From the NCBI GenBank assembly GCA_023666275.1, contig JAMPCJ010000002.1, positions 1-64,000 of the forward strand: 64,000 nucleotides of DNA, given 5' to 3'. This DNA comes from Treponema brennaborense (GTDB lineage: Bacteria; Spirochaetota; Spirochaetia; Treponematales; Treponemataceae). The notes under the pieces were generated by a model. That model searched no databases and had not been told where the DNA came from. It saw nothing but the letters and a program-made list of their open reading frames with translations. Shown here piece after piece: positions 43,113 to 52,900 of this stretch (position 1 is the stretch's first letter; every line of letters starts with the position of its first letter). Made by a program: the position numbers and the translations under genes.

Positions 43113-43637
43113 TTATTCCTTATTTTCTTCCGAAATATGATCATCCGGAAGCGACGGCGATTCGGCTTCGATTTCTTCAATGGTTCTGATACGGGGAAGT
43201 TCCGGCGGTTCGATACCGATTTCCACGTTATCCGGCAATGTTATGCGGCGCGCTTCGTTTTGTTTTTTATTCCGTTTGACAATGCTGATGATAATATCCG
43301 TTAAACCTATCGCGCAGCTGATGCCGAGCGCCGTCCATAAAATGCCGAGCTGTTCCGCCGTATTTAAATTTGCCGCGTCGGAGGATTTTGCAAACGGATT
43401 GGGAAATAACGCCGAAGAAAAGCCGCTGTTTGCGTAGCGGAAAATCTGATATCCTGCGGTAACAGCCATTGTCGTAAACGGCAAAGATCCGAATGTTATT
43501 ATTTCGGTTCGGCGGACATCAGCGGCAAAAGACGGAAATTCGGCGGCGGAATACGGTTCGGCATCCGACAGCGTTTCGGCGGCACATAACGAACATATAA
43601 AAGACAGCAGCGCAGCAAGCGCCGTAATGCGCTTCAT
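43113..43637 (-). CDS. hypothetical membrane protein
   Basis: No family is recognised. The 174-residue protein has a signal peptide (MKRITALAALLSFICSLCAA), two further hydrophobic segments (about residues 50-65 and 97-117) and a charged C-terminal tail rich in Glu, Pro and Ile (EIGIEPPELPRIRTIEEIEA). The topology suggests a small inner-membrane protein with a soluble acidic tail. It overlaps the PLPBP gene upstream by four bases and precedes the RluD-like gene by two bases. Confidence 0.75.
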   Translation of the reverse strand: MKRITALAALLSFICSLCAAETLSDAEPYSAAEFPSFAADVRRTEIITFGSLPFTTMAVTAGYQIFRYANSGFSSALFPNPFAKSSDAANLNTAEQLGILWTALGISCAIGLTDIIISIVKRNKKQNEARRITLPDNVEIGIEPPELPRIRTIEEIEAESPSLPDDHISEENKE

Positions 43638-44455
43638 TTTGCTTCCCGTTCCCCGAATATTGCCGTGCCGATGCGGACAAGCGTAGAACCTTCTTCTATG
43701 GCAGTTTCAAAATCGGAAGACATTCCCATAGACAAAACAGGAAGTTCAAGCGCCGGAAAACGCATCGCAGCCTGCCGCCGGAGTTCCCGCAATTCGCGGA
43801 AAGACGCTCTGACTTCAGCAATATCCTGCGAAAAAGGCGCCATTGTCATGAATCCTTTCAGGCAAATTCCGCAAGCCTTATTCTGCATGCGCTCGCGCAG
43901 TTCATGCATTTTATCAATTGCCTGAAACACGGCATCGGCACTGCGGAAGCCGGACTTGCTTTGTTCTCCGGTATGATATTCGAACAGCACATCGAGCATC
44001 CCGGACGTGCGTTCGATATGAAAAAACAACGACTCCAGAAGTTCCATTCTGTCAACGGACTGAATGCAGGATACCAGCGGCAGAATTTTCGATATTTTAT
44101 TGCGCTGAAGACTTCCGATCAGATGCAGTTCGATATTTTTTCTGCCTGTATCCGACGCCGCATCAGGAGCAGCGGAAACCGTACAAGAATCATTCCCCCA
44201 TTTCAGCGCATTGTTCCGCGGGGAAAAATCGTTTTCACGCAGCGGCTGAAATTTCGAGGCGGCTTCCTGCACTCTGTTTTCTCCGAACAAATGCTGTCCG
44301 GCGGACACAGCCGATAGTATTTCACTTTGCGGATGGAATTTGCTTACCGCCATCAATGCGACATCATCGGGATTTCTGCCTGCACGTTCCGCGGCGCGGT
44401 TCATCCGTTCCCTGATGCGTTCGATATTTTCTTTTATTTGTTCATGTTCCGTCAT
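43634..44455 (-). CDS. YggS/PROSC-family PLP homeostasis protein
   Basis: A 273-residue single-domain PLP-binding protein (PLPBP). VALMAVSKFHPQSEI holds the Schiff-base lysine near residue 37, LFGENRVQEAASKF follows, LHLIGSLQRNKISKILPLVS is the classic motif, and LSMGMSSDFETAIEEGSTLV near the C-terminus binds phosphate. The family keeps PLP levels balanced and has no proven catalysis. An insert near residues 80-105 makes it longer than the usual 225-235 residues. The start at 44455 overlaps the rsmA stop in ATGA. Confidence 0.92.
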   Translation of the reverse strand: MTEHEQIKENIERIRERMNRAAERAGRNPDDVALMAVSKFHPQSEILSAVSAGQHLFGENRVQEAASKFQPLRENDFSPRNNALKWGNDSCTVSAAPDAASDTGRKNIELHLIGSLQRNKISKILPLVSCIQSVDRMELLESLFFHIERTSGMLDVLFEYHTGEQSKSGFRSADAVFQAIDKMHELRERMQNKACGICLKGFMTMAPFSQDIAEVRASFRELRELRRQAAMRFPALELPVLSMGMSSDFETAIEEGSTLVRIGTAIFGEREAK

Positions 44456-45354
44456 ACGCAATCCCCGATATGCTGCCGGCTGATATCCGACAGATGCACC
44501 AATTCTTCGACAGTCATTTTCTCCGCACGCGTTTCGGGATCCACGCCGGCCTCGCGAAGCACGTGTTCCGCTTTGTCCGCGCCGTCGCAGATCGCGGCAA
44601 AATTGTTTTTTACCGTTTTCCGGCGGGAAGCAAAAAGAGCGCGCACGACGGACTGAAAATGTTTTTCGTTTTCACAATGCGGATAATCTTTCCGGCGAAT
44701 CAGCGCTACGGCAGCGGAAGAAACATTCGGACGGGGCCAAAATGAACCGCCTGCAAGCTCCATGACTGGAAGGACATTGTATGCGCGCTGGCATATTACC
44801 GAAAATGAAGAGTAATCCGATGAACCGGGTTTTGCTCTCATCCGCTGCGCGACTTCCTTTTGTACAGTAACCACCGCCTTTTCGAAGCGAACGCCGGAAG
44901 TTATTGTATCGGCTATAATAGCCGCGGCTATATTATACGGCAAATTACCGAAAAATCTATCCGGTGCTCCGTTTTTTTCATATTCTGTTTTCCAGGTTTT
45001 AAGCACATTGCCGGAAACAAGCGAAAATTTTCCGGGATACGGAGCGTTATTCGGAAAAATATCCGCAAGGACAGAACAGAAGCCTCTGTCAATTTCAAAC
45101 GCCGTTACTTCCGCGCCGCGTTCAAGCATGCCGGCAGTCATAGCACCAAGCCCCGGACCAACTTCCCAAACAGTTGTTTTTTTTCCCGGCGGCGCGGCGG
45201 CAGCATGTATGTCCAGAGCATCAAGCAATTTTTCCCTGGCAGTCCTGTTTATAAGAAAATTCTGTCCGAATTTTTTCTGCATCGCCAAACCGCGGCTTTC
45301 CAAAAACGCTTTCAAAAAAGACGGAGAATCGTAATCAACAAGCAATTGCGCCAT
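44452..45354 (-). CDS. rsmA: 16S rRNA dimethyladenosine transferase
   Basis: Methylates the two adjacent adenines near the 3' end of 16S rRNA (KsgA). The 300-residue protein has FGQNFLINRTAREKLLDAL, the SAM site EVGPGLGAMT, VTAFEIDRGFCSVLADIF, and the catalytic NLPYNIAAAII. The C-terminal part (WPRPNVSSAAVALIRRKD) is typical. The ATG at 45354 is chosen because GAGG lies five bases upstream; the adjacent ATG at 45357 is too close. About 115 bases separate it from comEC, so it may also have its own promoter. It overlaps the PLPBP gene downstream. Confidence 0.95.
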   Translation of the reverse strand: MAQLLVDYDSPSFLKAFLESRGLAMQKKFGQNFLINRTAREKLLDALDIHAAAAPPGKKTTVWEVGPGLGAMTAGMLERGAEVTAFEIDRGFCSVLADIFPNNAPYPGKFSLVSGNVLKTWKTEYEKNGAPDRFFGNLPYNIAAAIIADTITSGVRFEKAVVTVQKEVAQRMRAKPGSSDYSSFSVICQRAYNVLPVMELAGGSFWPRPNVSSAAVALIRRKDYPHCENEKHFQSVVRALFASRRKTVKNNFAAICDGADKAEHVLREAGVDPETRAEKMTVEELVHLSDISRQHIGDCV

Positions 45355-45468
45355 CATATCCTCATGAATAAACCTCTGCACAGAGCATTTGAGGTATTGT
45401 TTGTTTTCATAAACATTGCAGCTGCGTATATCTCTTTGCCGACCCGAAGCATGGTATTGCACCTGCCG

Positions 45469-46770
45469 TCATGAATCAATAACTATTTGCGGTATTCCGG
45501 CAAATATACAGACAATAACCGCAATTGCATTATAAATCGCCGATATAATAACACCAAGAGGCTGCAAAAGAAAAGGCATAACCATGCACGCAATAAGACC
45601 TGCCAATCCGACAGTCATGAACAGCGATATAAGCGGAGATATGCAAACCGATGCAGGAACCGCGGCAAGCGGTATGACGCCGAATATGCGCGCGCATACA
45701 GGCAGCGCACAAATTTGCGCGGCAACCGACACAGCGGCACTGTCTGCGATCCGCCGCGGCATACAAGCAGCACAAATCCGCAGTACGGGGCGCGTAAAAA
45801 CAGCCATTCCGAAAGAAGACGCATACGACAGCATGAATGCGACAGTCTGCACGTCTTCCGGTTTAATAAAGCAATGCAGAAGAAACGCAAAACACAAAAC
45901 ATGCAGAGAATCGACACGTAGCGAACAAAAGCGGCATACCGCCATAATAAAAAGGCATAAAAGCGCACGCATCAGCGACGGTGTTAAACCTGCAAACCAC
46001 ACGAATAATAAAACCGCGGCAAAAGAAAAAAATTCCGCCTTTTTCTTTCCGGCACTTACGGCAGCATACGCCGCCAGCCCCGAAAAAAAAGAAAGATGCA
46101 TTCCGGACAAAGCCAAAACATGGGACAAGCCGGCTTTTTCAAAATGTTCGGCAAGAACACTATCCGTATATTCGCGGGAACCGGCAAGCAAAGCAAACAG
46201 CAATCCTCCGGCATCTTTCCAGCTGTACAGCATCCGCCGGAAATGCATTCTGCATGCACCGCGCACACGGGAAAGCGCATTATTCCAATCTCCGCCGCAG
46301 ACAGCATCGGCATAAAATACGGTGCGTTCATTTTTTTCCGATATACGGCCGGAAATTTCCAATCGGCGTCCGCTTTCAATGACTGCGCCGCCGGTGTTTC
46401 CGGTACGGGAGGCAGAAAACCTGCGACCCGGCAAATACGCTTCGGCAGCGGCGGCGGGAACGGAAACAACAACCGTGCCTTTTGCTTCCGAAGTAAAGTT
46501 CCCGTATCTTTGTGCGGTTCTATACCCCGATAGTGAACCGCCGACAGAATCAACGGAAAAATTCATAGTATAGCGCGAACCGTCACGTGTTCTGACAGGA
46601 TTTGAACGAACGCAGCCTGTTATCCTCGAAATACTATTCATCGGAAACAGAGAAACCAGCGCCGTCCGATTTTTATGCGGAAGAATACCGCTGTATATCA
46701 AGACGGCGCAGAACAATGCGGCGAAACAAACCGGCGGAATATAAAAATCGAATTCATTTTTTATTACCAT
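45469..46770 (-). CDS. comEC: ComEC/Rec2-type membrane protein, core domain only
   Basis: A 433-residue multi-pass inner-membrane protein matching the ComEC/Rec2 competence domain. LSHVLALSGMHLSFFSGLAA, then FAGLTPSLMRALLCLFIMAV, is the family hallmark. Residues ~40-150 form the DUF4131/OB-like periplasmic part. The C-terminal metallo-beta-lactamase-type nuclease domain of full ComEC is absent; the gene stops after about ten membrane helices. It might move DNA without processing it, or the nuclease could be a separate protein elsewhere. It overlaps the HEAT-like gene by seven bases. Confidence 0.85.
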   Translation of the reverse strand: MVIKNEFDFYIPPVCFAALFCAVLIYSGILPHKNRTALVSLFPMNSISRITGCVRSNPVRTRDGSRYTMNFSVDSVGGSLSGYRTAQRYGNFTSEAKGTVVVSVPAAAAEAYLPGRRFSASRTGNTGGAVIESGRRLEISGRISEKNERTVFYADAVCGGDWNNALSRVRGACRMHFRRMLYSWKDAGGLLFALLAGSREYTDSVLAEHFEKAGLSHVLALSGMHLSFFSGLAAYAAVSAGKKKAEFFSFAAVLLFVWFAGLTPSLMRALLCLFIMAVCRFCSLRVDSLHVLCFAFLLHCFIKPEDVQTVAFMLSYASSFGMAVFTRPVLRICAACMPRRIADSAAVSVAAQICALPVCARIFGVIPLAAVPASVCISPLISLFMTVGLAGLIACMVMPFLLQPLGVIISAIYNAIAVIVCIFAGIPQIVIDS

Positions 46771-47924
46771 TTTAATTCCGCAATAGAATCGCGGGCTGCC
46801 GCAATAATTTCCGATGAATATGCGGAAAAAGAAACAGCATACAGCAGATAATCAAACGCTGATTTTTCACCAAGCACCCCGATTGATTTTATTACCGCAA
46901 GCACCAACTGTTCGTCATATTTTCCGGTTTGTTCCGCCTGCGAATTGAGAGCCGCAAGATACGCCGCAAGTGTCTGCCCCGATTCCGCCGACGCGAGCGA
47001 GCCGAGACACTGCACAATATTGATTAACTCTTCCGTTGTCATGCGGGCGGCTTCGTAGTCTGCTCGCGCAAACGGGAAATATTTGACGACGAGTTTTGCC
47101 GCACGTGTCCAGGACTGTTCCCGAAGCATATTTACGGATTCCAGCGCAAGACGCGCAGCGGCTTCTGAATATTCCCCCGTACTCTCTGCATATATAATAG
47201 CAGCAGCCAGCGCTTTTTCTGCGATTTCGGCTTTAAAATTCACGGAAATTTCATTATTCTTCAAAACCAAATGGAAAAGCGCCAGTTTTTCATCAAAGGC
47301 TGCGTTTTCCATCAGAGTGATAACAGCCGCTTTTCTTGAAGCCATCATAAAAATAAGCGATTTTTCGGCAGCGTCTGTAACGGCAGGAGAAATATTCTGC
47401 ATGCAGCACGAAAAAATGAGCATAAACGCCTGGTCGGAATTGTAGGATGAAAGAGATTGAACGGCGCCTGCAATAAGAAGAACATCTTTTTCCGGCTTTT
47501 CAAGTTCGTTTTTCAGGCATTCGGCGGTAAAATCCGCAGCGCTGCCGCTGTGCCGTGATATGAGCGCCAGTTTCCGCAAAACAGCCGCGCGCACTTCCGA
47601 TTCGGAACAAAGCCGGTACAGATCCCGCAGCTGTTCGGCAGCACTGTCGGAAGGCATTTGCAGTCCGTTTACCGCGGCAAGCGCAATCCGTACAGCGGCA
47701 GGATCATGCGCAATATGCGGATAATAGCGCACCGCAAAATCAAGAACAAACGCCGCAACGCTGTCGGGGATATCCGTATTTTGCAGCAGCTCCGCTTTGC
47801 CTGAAAGCGTGTCCGCCATAAAGCCGCGGATAATGTCTTCCGCAGCAGCGGAGCTTTCCTGCGCCTGCGCAAATACAATGCCGCAGGACAACATGCATAT
47901 AATCGGAAATATATTTTTTTTCAT
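46764..47924 (-). CDS. secreted HEAT-like helical repeat protein
   Basis: A 386-residue protein with a signal peptide (MKKNIFPIICMLSCGIVFAQ). The rest consists of repeated helical pairs of about 35-45 residues resembling HEAT/ARM repeats (AVRIALAAVNGLQMPSDSAA, SEVRAAVLRKLALISRHSGS and others). No catalytic motif is seen. It probably serves as a periplasmic scaffold. It overlaps the PilZ gene (ATGA) and comEC (seven bases), placing it between a c-di-GMP receptor and a DNA-uptake-type membrane protein, though a shared function is not shown. Confidence 0.78.
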   Translation of the reverse strand: MKKNIFPIICMLSCGIVFAQAQESSAAAEDIIRGFMADTLSGKAELLQNTDIPDSVAAFVLDFAVRYYPHIAHDPAAVRIALAAVNGLQMPSDSAAEQLRDLYRLCSESEVRAAVLRKLALISRHSGSAADFTAECLKNELEKPEKDVLLIAGAVQSLSSYNSDQAFMLIFSCCMQNISPAVTDAAEKSLIFMMASRKAAVITLMENAAFDEKLALFHLVLKNNEISVNFKAEIAEKALAAAIIYAESTGEYSEAAARLALESVNMLREQSWTRAAKLVVKYFPFARADYEAARMTTEELINIVQCLGSLASAESGQTLAAYLAALNSQAEQTGKYDEQLVLAVIKSIGVLGEKSAFDYLLYAVSFSAYSSEIIAAARDSIAELKW

Positions 47925-49114
47925 AAAATGCCTCCCGGATTGTCATTGACTGTTCCGCGCACTTCGGAAATGGAACCGTCCGACGCGCCGTCCGTTTTTT
48001 TCGTGCCGTCTGCCGATGCCGGCGCTGTTTTTTCCGCAAGCAGTATATCGTCAGTCGTAATTTTTTCCGAATCTTCCGCCGCGTCTTTTTCCACCAAAAT
48101 CATGGCTTCCGCCTCGTCTTTCTTTTCCGGCGGAAGTATATTATACACATAACTTAAAATCATATTGCGCATCCGCGGATTTGTATATGTGCATTCAAAA
48201 TGCATGCGGGACTGATTTTTTTCGTCGAGATACTCGACGGCGCGGATAAAACCGCACATCACGACGCAGCTGGCGTCTATCGAAAACTGAATTTTCACAC
48301 GGAGATTGACGATTCCTTTGCCGCCGATGCGAATCATCGCGCCGTTTTCGGAAATATCTTCGAGCAGGCACTTTAATCCGGGTTTTTCTTCCGGAATTTC
48401 CGGATTCGCAGGCTCGCCTTTGAGAATGTACATCTGCGCGGGAATTTCACACCGGCTGCGGACGGAACGGCGTTTCTGCATTCTCACCAGCGATTCCGTA
48501 TGCGCAAGGTACAGCACAGCTTTGCTGCTGTACATGCCGCTGTCATCGACATGCGTGTCGAAAGCGTAGCCCGCGTCATTTTTGCGCCAAAAGTACACGC
48601 TGATTGTTTTTCCTATCCACTCCGCGCCGCGCAGCAGCCGTCTTCCGTCTTTTTCGGGCAAAGATACGATAAGATGTCTTCCGACGCTGACTGCCGACGA
48701 CAAAAACACGCCGTAATCTTTCAGCACAATCCTCAGTTTTTGTCCGGCGCCGATGCCGCGCGTAGACGAAAGTCCGTGTTTGTGTTTCGGGTCAAGTTCC
48801 ACTTTTGTGCGGAATTGATACAAACGCGACAAAAAATCCTGCGTTTTGCGGGAAGTTTCCGTGCCTTTGCTCCGAGCATCTTCCAGCACCGCCGCAATGC
48901 TGCGCTCCAAAGCCGGCAGCGACCAGAAAAGCGCAGAGGAATCCGGCACGTGCGCAGCCGCGGAAAGTTTCCACAGCAGCATTATTTCGCGGATTTTAAA
49001 TCCGGAATCGATTCCCGCCGCAAAAAAATGTATTTCCGTTTTGAATATCAGAAAAATTTTGAGCACGGCAAAAAAGATTGCTAAAATAACTGCGCAAATA
49101 ATAAATGAATACAC
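47921..49114 (-). CDS. membrane-anchored PilZ-domain protein
   Basis: A putative c-di-GMP receptor of 397 residues (420 if started at the ATG at 49183). There is one N-terminal membrane helix. A YcgR-like middle region (VGRHLIVSLPEKDGRRLL) precedes a PilZ domain that starts QKRRSVRSRCEIPAQMYILK. It shows the RxxxR-type loop and ISENGAMIRIGGKGI (D/NxSxxG motif), ending near PRMRNMILSYVYNIL. The shorter GTG start at 49114 is preferred because GGGAG lies five bases upstream; the 49183 ATG has no ribosome binding site and overlaps the divergent gene. A link between c-di-GMP and motility or envelope functions is inferred. First gene of the HEAT-comEC operon. Confidence 0.82.
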   Translation of the reverse strand: MYSFIICAVILAIFFAVLKIFLIFKTEIHFFAAGIDSGFKIREIMLLWKLSAAAHVPDSSALFWSLPALERSIAAVLEDARSKGTETSRKTQDFLSRLYQFRTKVELDPKHKHGLSSTRGIGAGQKLRIVLKDYGVFLSSAVSVGRHLIVSLPEKDGRRLLRGAEWIGKTISVYFWRKNDAGYAFDTHVDDSGMYSSKAVLYLAHTESLVRMQKRRSVRSRCEIPAQMYILKGEPANPEIPEEKPGLKCLLEDISENGAMIRIGGKGIVNLRVKIQFSIDASCVVMCGFIRAVEYLDEKNQSRMHFECTYTNPRMRNMILSYVYNILPPEKKDEAEAMILVEKDAAEDSEKITTDDILLAEKTAPASADGTKKTDGASDGSISEVRGTVNDNPGGIL

Positions 49115-49177
49115 AAAAACTCCCGCTGCTTTCCCTTTACCTTTTTCAGCCGATATTTTATCATAAAACACCGCAAG

Positions 49178-49864
49178 ATGCACCAGTTGATTTATATTAC
49201 GGCGGAAGTTCTTGCCGCGGCGGCGATATTTGCCGTACCGCCGCTGCGCGCGGCATATACAGAAGCGCCCGTTATTTCCGTGTCTTATCCGATTGTTCCG
49301 CTTGTTTTTTATGCCGCGGCGGCGTGTTTTTTTTTATTTGCCTGCCGGCAGAACCCGTATCCGCCGCATTCCGAACAAAGACATGATGCCTTCAAAAACA
49401 AAAAAGGATTGTCCGCTGCCGTTTTATCCGCCGCCGCGTTCGTTTTGCTGCTGCTGTTTTCATTTTTATGGCAGCGTGCTGCCGCCGTTTTTTCCGCGCC
49501 GTCCGCCGCAGCCGTCAGCGCACCGAACACGCCGGCACTTTGGGCGAATTTCGCCGCGGGGACTGCCGTGTACGCTTGCTGCGAAGAATTTATTTTCCGC
49601 ATATATTTTCCGCAGCGGTTCCGCACAATACGGGATTTGCTGAAATGCCGCTCAAAAATCGCGGCAATTGCGGCGGAAATCATTCCGGCGGCACTGTTCG
49701 CGCTTGCTCACCGATACCTCGGCTTTTTTGCCGTTGCGAACGCCGCATTCGCCGCAGGAATACTTCGGCTGCTGTATTTGAAAACAGATTCGATACCAAG
49801 TATCTGCGCAGTTCATGCAGCGTATAATTTTGTCCAATTTTTCGTGCTGTTTCAAAAAAACTGA
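49178..49864 (+). CDS. CPBP-family intramembrane glutamic protease
   Basis: A 228-residue multi-pass membrane protein with the three CPBP (ABI) motifs: CEEFIFRIYF (EExxxR), ALAHRYLGFF and AVHAAYNFVQ. These hold the Glu and His residues of the active site used by Rce1-type intramembrane proteases. About six membrane helices are predicted. The gene starts 64 bases from the PilZ start on the opposite strand, and no Shine-Dalgarno sequence is visible. Its substrate is unknown. CPBP proteins sometimes give immunity to bacteriocins, but this one is about 18 kb from the peptide locus, so such a link is only a thought. Confidence 0.87.
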   Translation: MHQLIYITAEVLAAAAIFAVPPLRAAYTEAPVISVSYPIVPLVFYAAAACFFLFACRQNPYPPHSEQRHDAFKNKKGLSAAVLSAAAFVLLLLFSFLWQRAAAVFSAPSAAAVSAPNTPALWANFAAGTAVYACCEEFIFRIYFPQRFRTIRDLLKCRSKIAAIAAEIIPAALFALAHRYLGFFAVANAAFAAGILRLLYLKTDSIPSICAVHAAYNFVQFFVLFQKN

Positions 49865-49913
49865 AAATCTTCCGCATATTTTCCGGCAGGAAAAAATGCC
49901 GTTCCGCCGATTT

Positions 49914-52900
49914 TCAGCTTGTCAGCTGCTCCAGTTTTTCGCGGATAAATTCGCTTTTTTCTTTTAAACCGATTTTTCCCGTTGCGAGAATCAGAATGTT
50001 CGGACGATGCGGATCGAGTTTCACTCTGCCCACGCTTTCCCGAATCAAACGCAGCGCTTTGTCTGCCGGCACAAGCGATACATCCGAAAATTCGATTTGA
50101 ACGGCTCCGGAGCGTTCGCGCAGGCTTGCAATGCGCAGCTGCCGGCAGATAACACGAATTTCCGCAATCGCAAGCAGACTCGCCGCCTCGTCGGGCACCG
50201 GACCGAAGCGGTCTTCCATTTCCGCATACACGCGCTCAAGTTCGTCACGGTCGGAAACCGCCGCGACTTTTTTGTAAATTTCCATTTTTGTCTGCGGATT
50301 GCTGATATACGTATCCGGAATATATCCGGTGTATTCAAGTTCCAGCAGCGCATCGGCAATCTCGCCGTTGTCGCTGCCGGAAAGGCGCTGCACGGCTTCT
50401 TCCAGCAATTTCAAATACAAATCGAAACCGACGGAATACACATCTCCCGACTGATCTTTGCCGAGCAGATTTCCCGCACCGCGAATTTCCATATCTTTCA
50501 TGGCGATTTTGAAACCGGCGCCGAGTTCCGTAAAATCACTGATAACCTGCAGGCGCTTCATTGCGACTTCGGACAGCGCTTTTCCTTCGGGATAAAGCAG
50601 ATACGCATACGCTTTGCGGTCGCTGCGCCCGACACGTCCGCGCAGCTGATACAGCTGCGACACGCCGTACATATCGGCCCTGTCGATGATAATCGTGTTG
50701 ACATTCGGAATATCGATGCCGTTTTCGATAATCGACGTAGCGACAAGCACATGGAAGCCGCCCATTTTAAATCGGCGGAATATATCGTCCAATTCGGCGG
50801 AAGACATCTGCCCGTGCGCGGTATCAATCATCATTTCCGGAAGCAGTGCTTCGAGTTTTATGCGCACTTCGTCAAGGCTTTCGACGCGGTTATGCAGATA
50901 AAACACCTGACCGCCGCGTTCCGCTTCCTGCCTGACTGCGGACACGATTCTGCTGTCGCTGTACGGTTCTATGACGGTTTCGATTGCCTGGCGGTTCTGC
51001 GGCGGCGTCGCGAGAATGCTCATATCGCGGATTTTCAAAAGACTCATGTGCAGCGTCCGCGGTATCGGCGTTGCACTCAGCGCGAGGCAGTCGATGTTCG
51101 CTTTCACCTCTTTCAGCCGCTCCTTGTCTTTTACGCCGAAACGCTGTTCTTCGTCGATAATCAGCAGTCCGAGATCTTTAAAACGCACGTCTTTTTGGAT
51201 AATCCGATGCGTACCGATCAGAATGTCTATATTTCCCCGTGCAGTTTCTTCGAGAATTTTTTTCTGCTCCGATTTTTGCACAAAGCGCGACAAATGCGCT
51301 ATCTTGACCGGGAATTTCTCAAAGCGTTCCAGACAGCTTTCGTAGTGCTGTTCCGCGAGAATCGTCGTCGGCGCGAGGAATGCAACCTGCTTGCCGCCCA
51401 TAACCGCTTTGAACGCGGCACGCATCGCCAGCTCCGTTTTGCCGTATCCGACATCGCCGCAGACAAGCCTGTCCATGGGTTCCGTTTTTTCCATATCGGC
51501 TTTGATTTCCGCCGCCGCCGTCAGCTGGTCATCTGTTTCGGTATACGGAAACGCCGCATCGAACGCGGTAACCATTTCATTGTCTTTCGGAAACGGAAAA
51601 CCGCGTGCTGCTTTTCGGCGGGAATACAAATCGATGAGTTTCTGCGCAATATCTTCGACCGATTTTTTCACGCGGTTTTTTCTGTTTTCCCAGCTTTTCG
51701 AACCGAGCGTATCAAGGCGCGGACTGTCGCCTTCGTTCCCGATATAACGCTGAACAAGATTAACCTGCTCTATCGGAATAAAAACCGTTTCTTCGCCCGC
51801 GTATTCGAGTTTGATGTAATCGCGTTCGTTTCCGGCCGCTTTTACGCGCTCGATGCCTTTGAAAAGTCCGATGCCGTAATTAACATGCACGACATAATCG
51901 CCGGGGTTCAATTCGATAAACGTATCGATGACGGCGCTTTTCGCATGCTTCACCGAGCGCGGAATGTGCTTTCTGCGTCCGAATATTTCGTTTTCCTGAA
52001 TTACGAGCACTTTCAGCGCCGGAACGGAAAATCCCGCAGAAATTCCGCGCGGAATGACGGAAAAACGGGCGCCGGTTTTTTTGCCGGACGTTTTGAAAAA
52101 ATCTCCCGTTTCCGTGTAGTTTTTCAGCAATTCGCCGATGCGCAGCGCTTGATTTTCGCTTTCCGCATACACGTATATATGCCAGCCGCCGGCTTCCGCT
52201 TCCTCGATGCTTTCTTTCAAATAATTGATGTTGCCGAAAAAACTTCGCGGCGGATCGCATTCGACGCAGAAACGATGATTTTCCGGATCGGCGGCGGCGA
52301 TTGAACGGAACAGCAGCCGTTTATCGTGCCGGCGGGAAAAATCGCCGAAGGGCAGAAGAATATCCTGCGGCGGCGGAACAGGCATAACCGATCGTGCTTT
52401 GCGGTACAGTCCGATATATTCGCGGTCGAAATTTTCCTGGGAATTATTCTGCCGGTCGTAATCAAGAAAAAACACCGGCGTATCGGCGGATAAATAATCC
52501 AAAACGGAACAAGATTCAGCGAACGCAAGCGGATAAAACAATTCCTCGCCTTCGCACTCCCGCTGAACAAGCAAGTCCGCAAGAAGACCGTCCCTCAGCT
52601 GCGGCATCAAATCTTCAAAGTCTTTCCGCTCGGAAAGCCGGCGTTCCAAATCATGTACAAGCTCATCAGTCCAGACAACTTCTTTCATGGAATAAATCAG
52701 CAGCGAATCCAATGTCCGCAAAGACGACTGCGTTGCGGCATCGAATGATTTTATCCGGCTGACGCGGTCGAAATCAAAAACGATGCGGTGCGCGAATTCT
52801 TCTCCCGGCATAAAAATATCGAGCACTTCACCGCGCAGCGTAAATTCTCCGCGCACCGTTACGCGCGGAACACGGATATATCCCTGCTTCGAAAGCCGTT

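Noticed and set aside
49149-49156. GCCGATAT before the CPBP gene as a sigma-28 -10 box
   Set aside because: The position 15 bases upstream reads CTTT-like sequence, not TAAA. Only the -10 half matches.
50007-52304. Very long open frame (765 codons) on the plus strand opposite mfd
   Set aside because: Its residues are a shadow of mfd (rich in Arg, Phe, His and Gln from antisense codons), with no ribosome binding site and no domain pattern. Mfd is complete and well conserved on the other strand.
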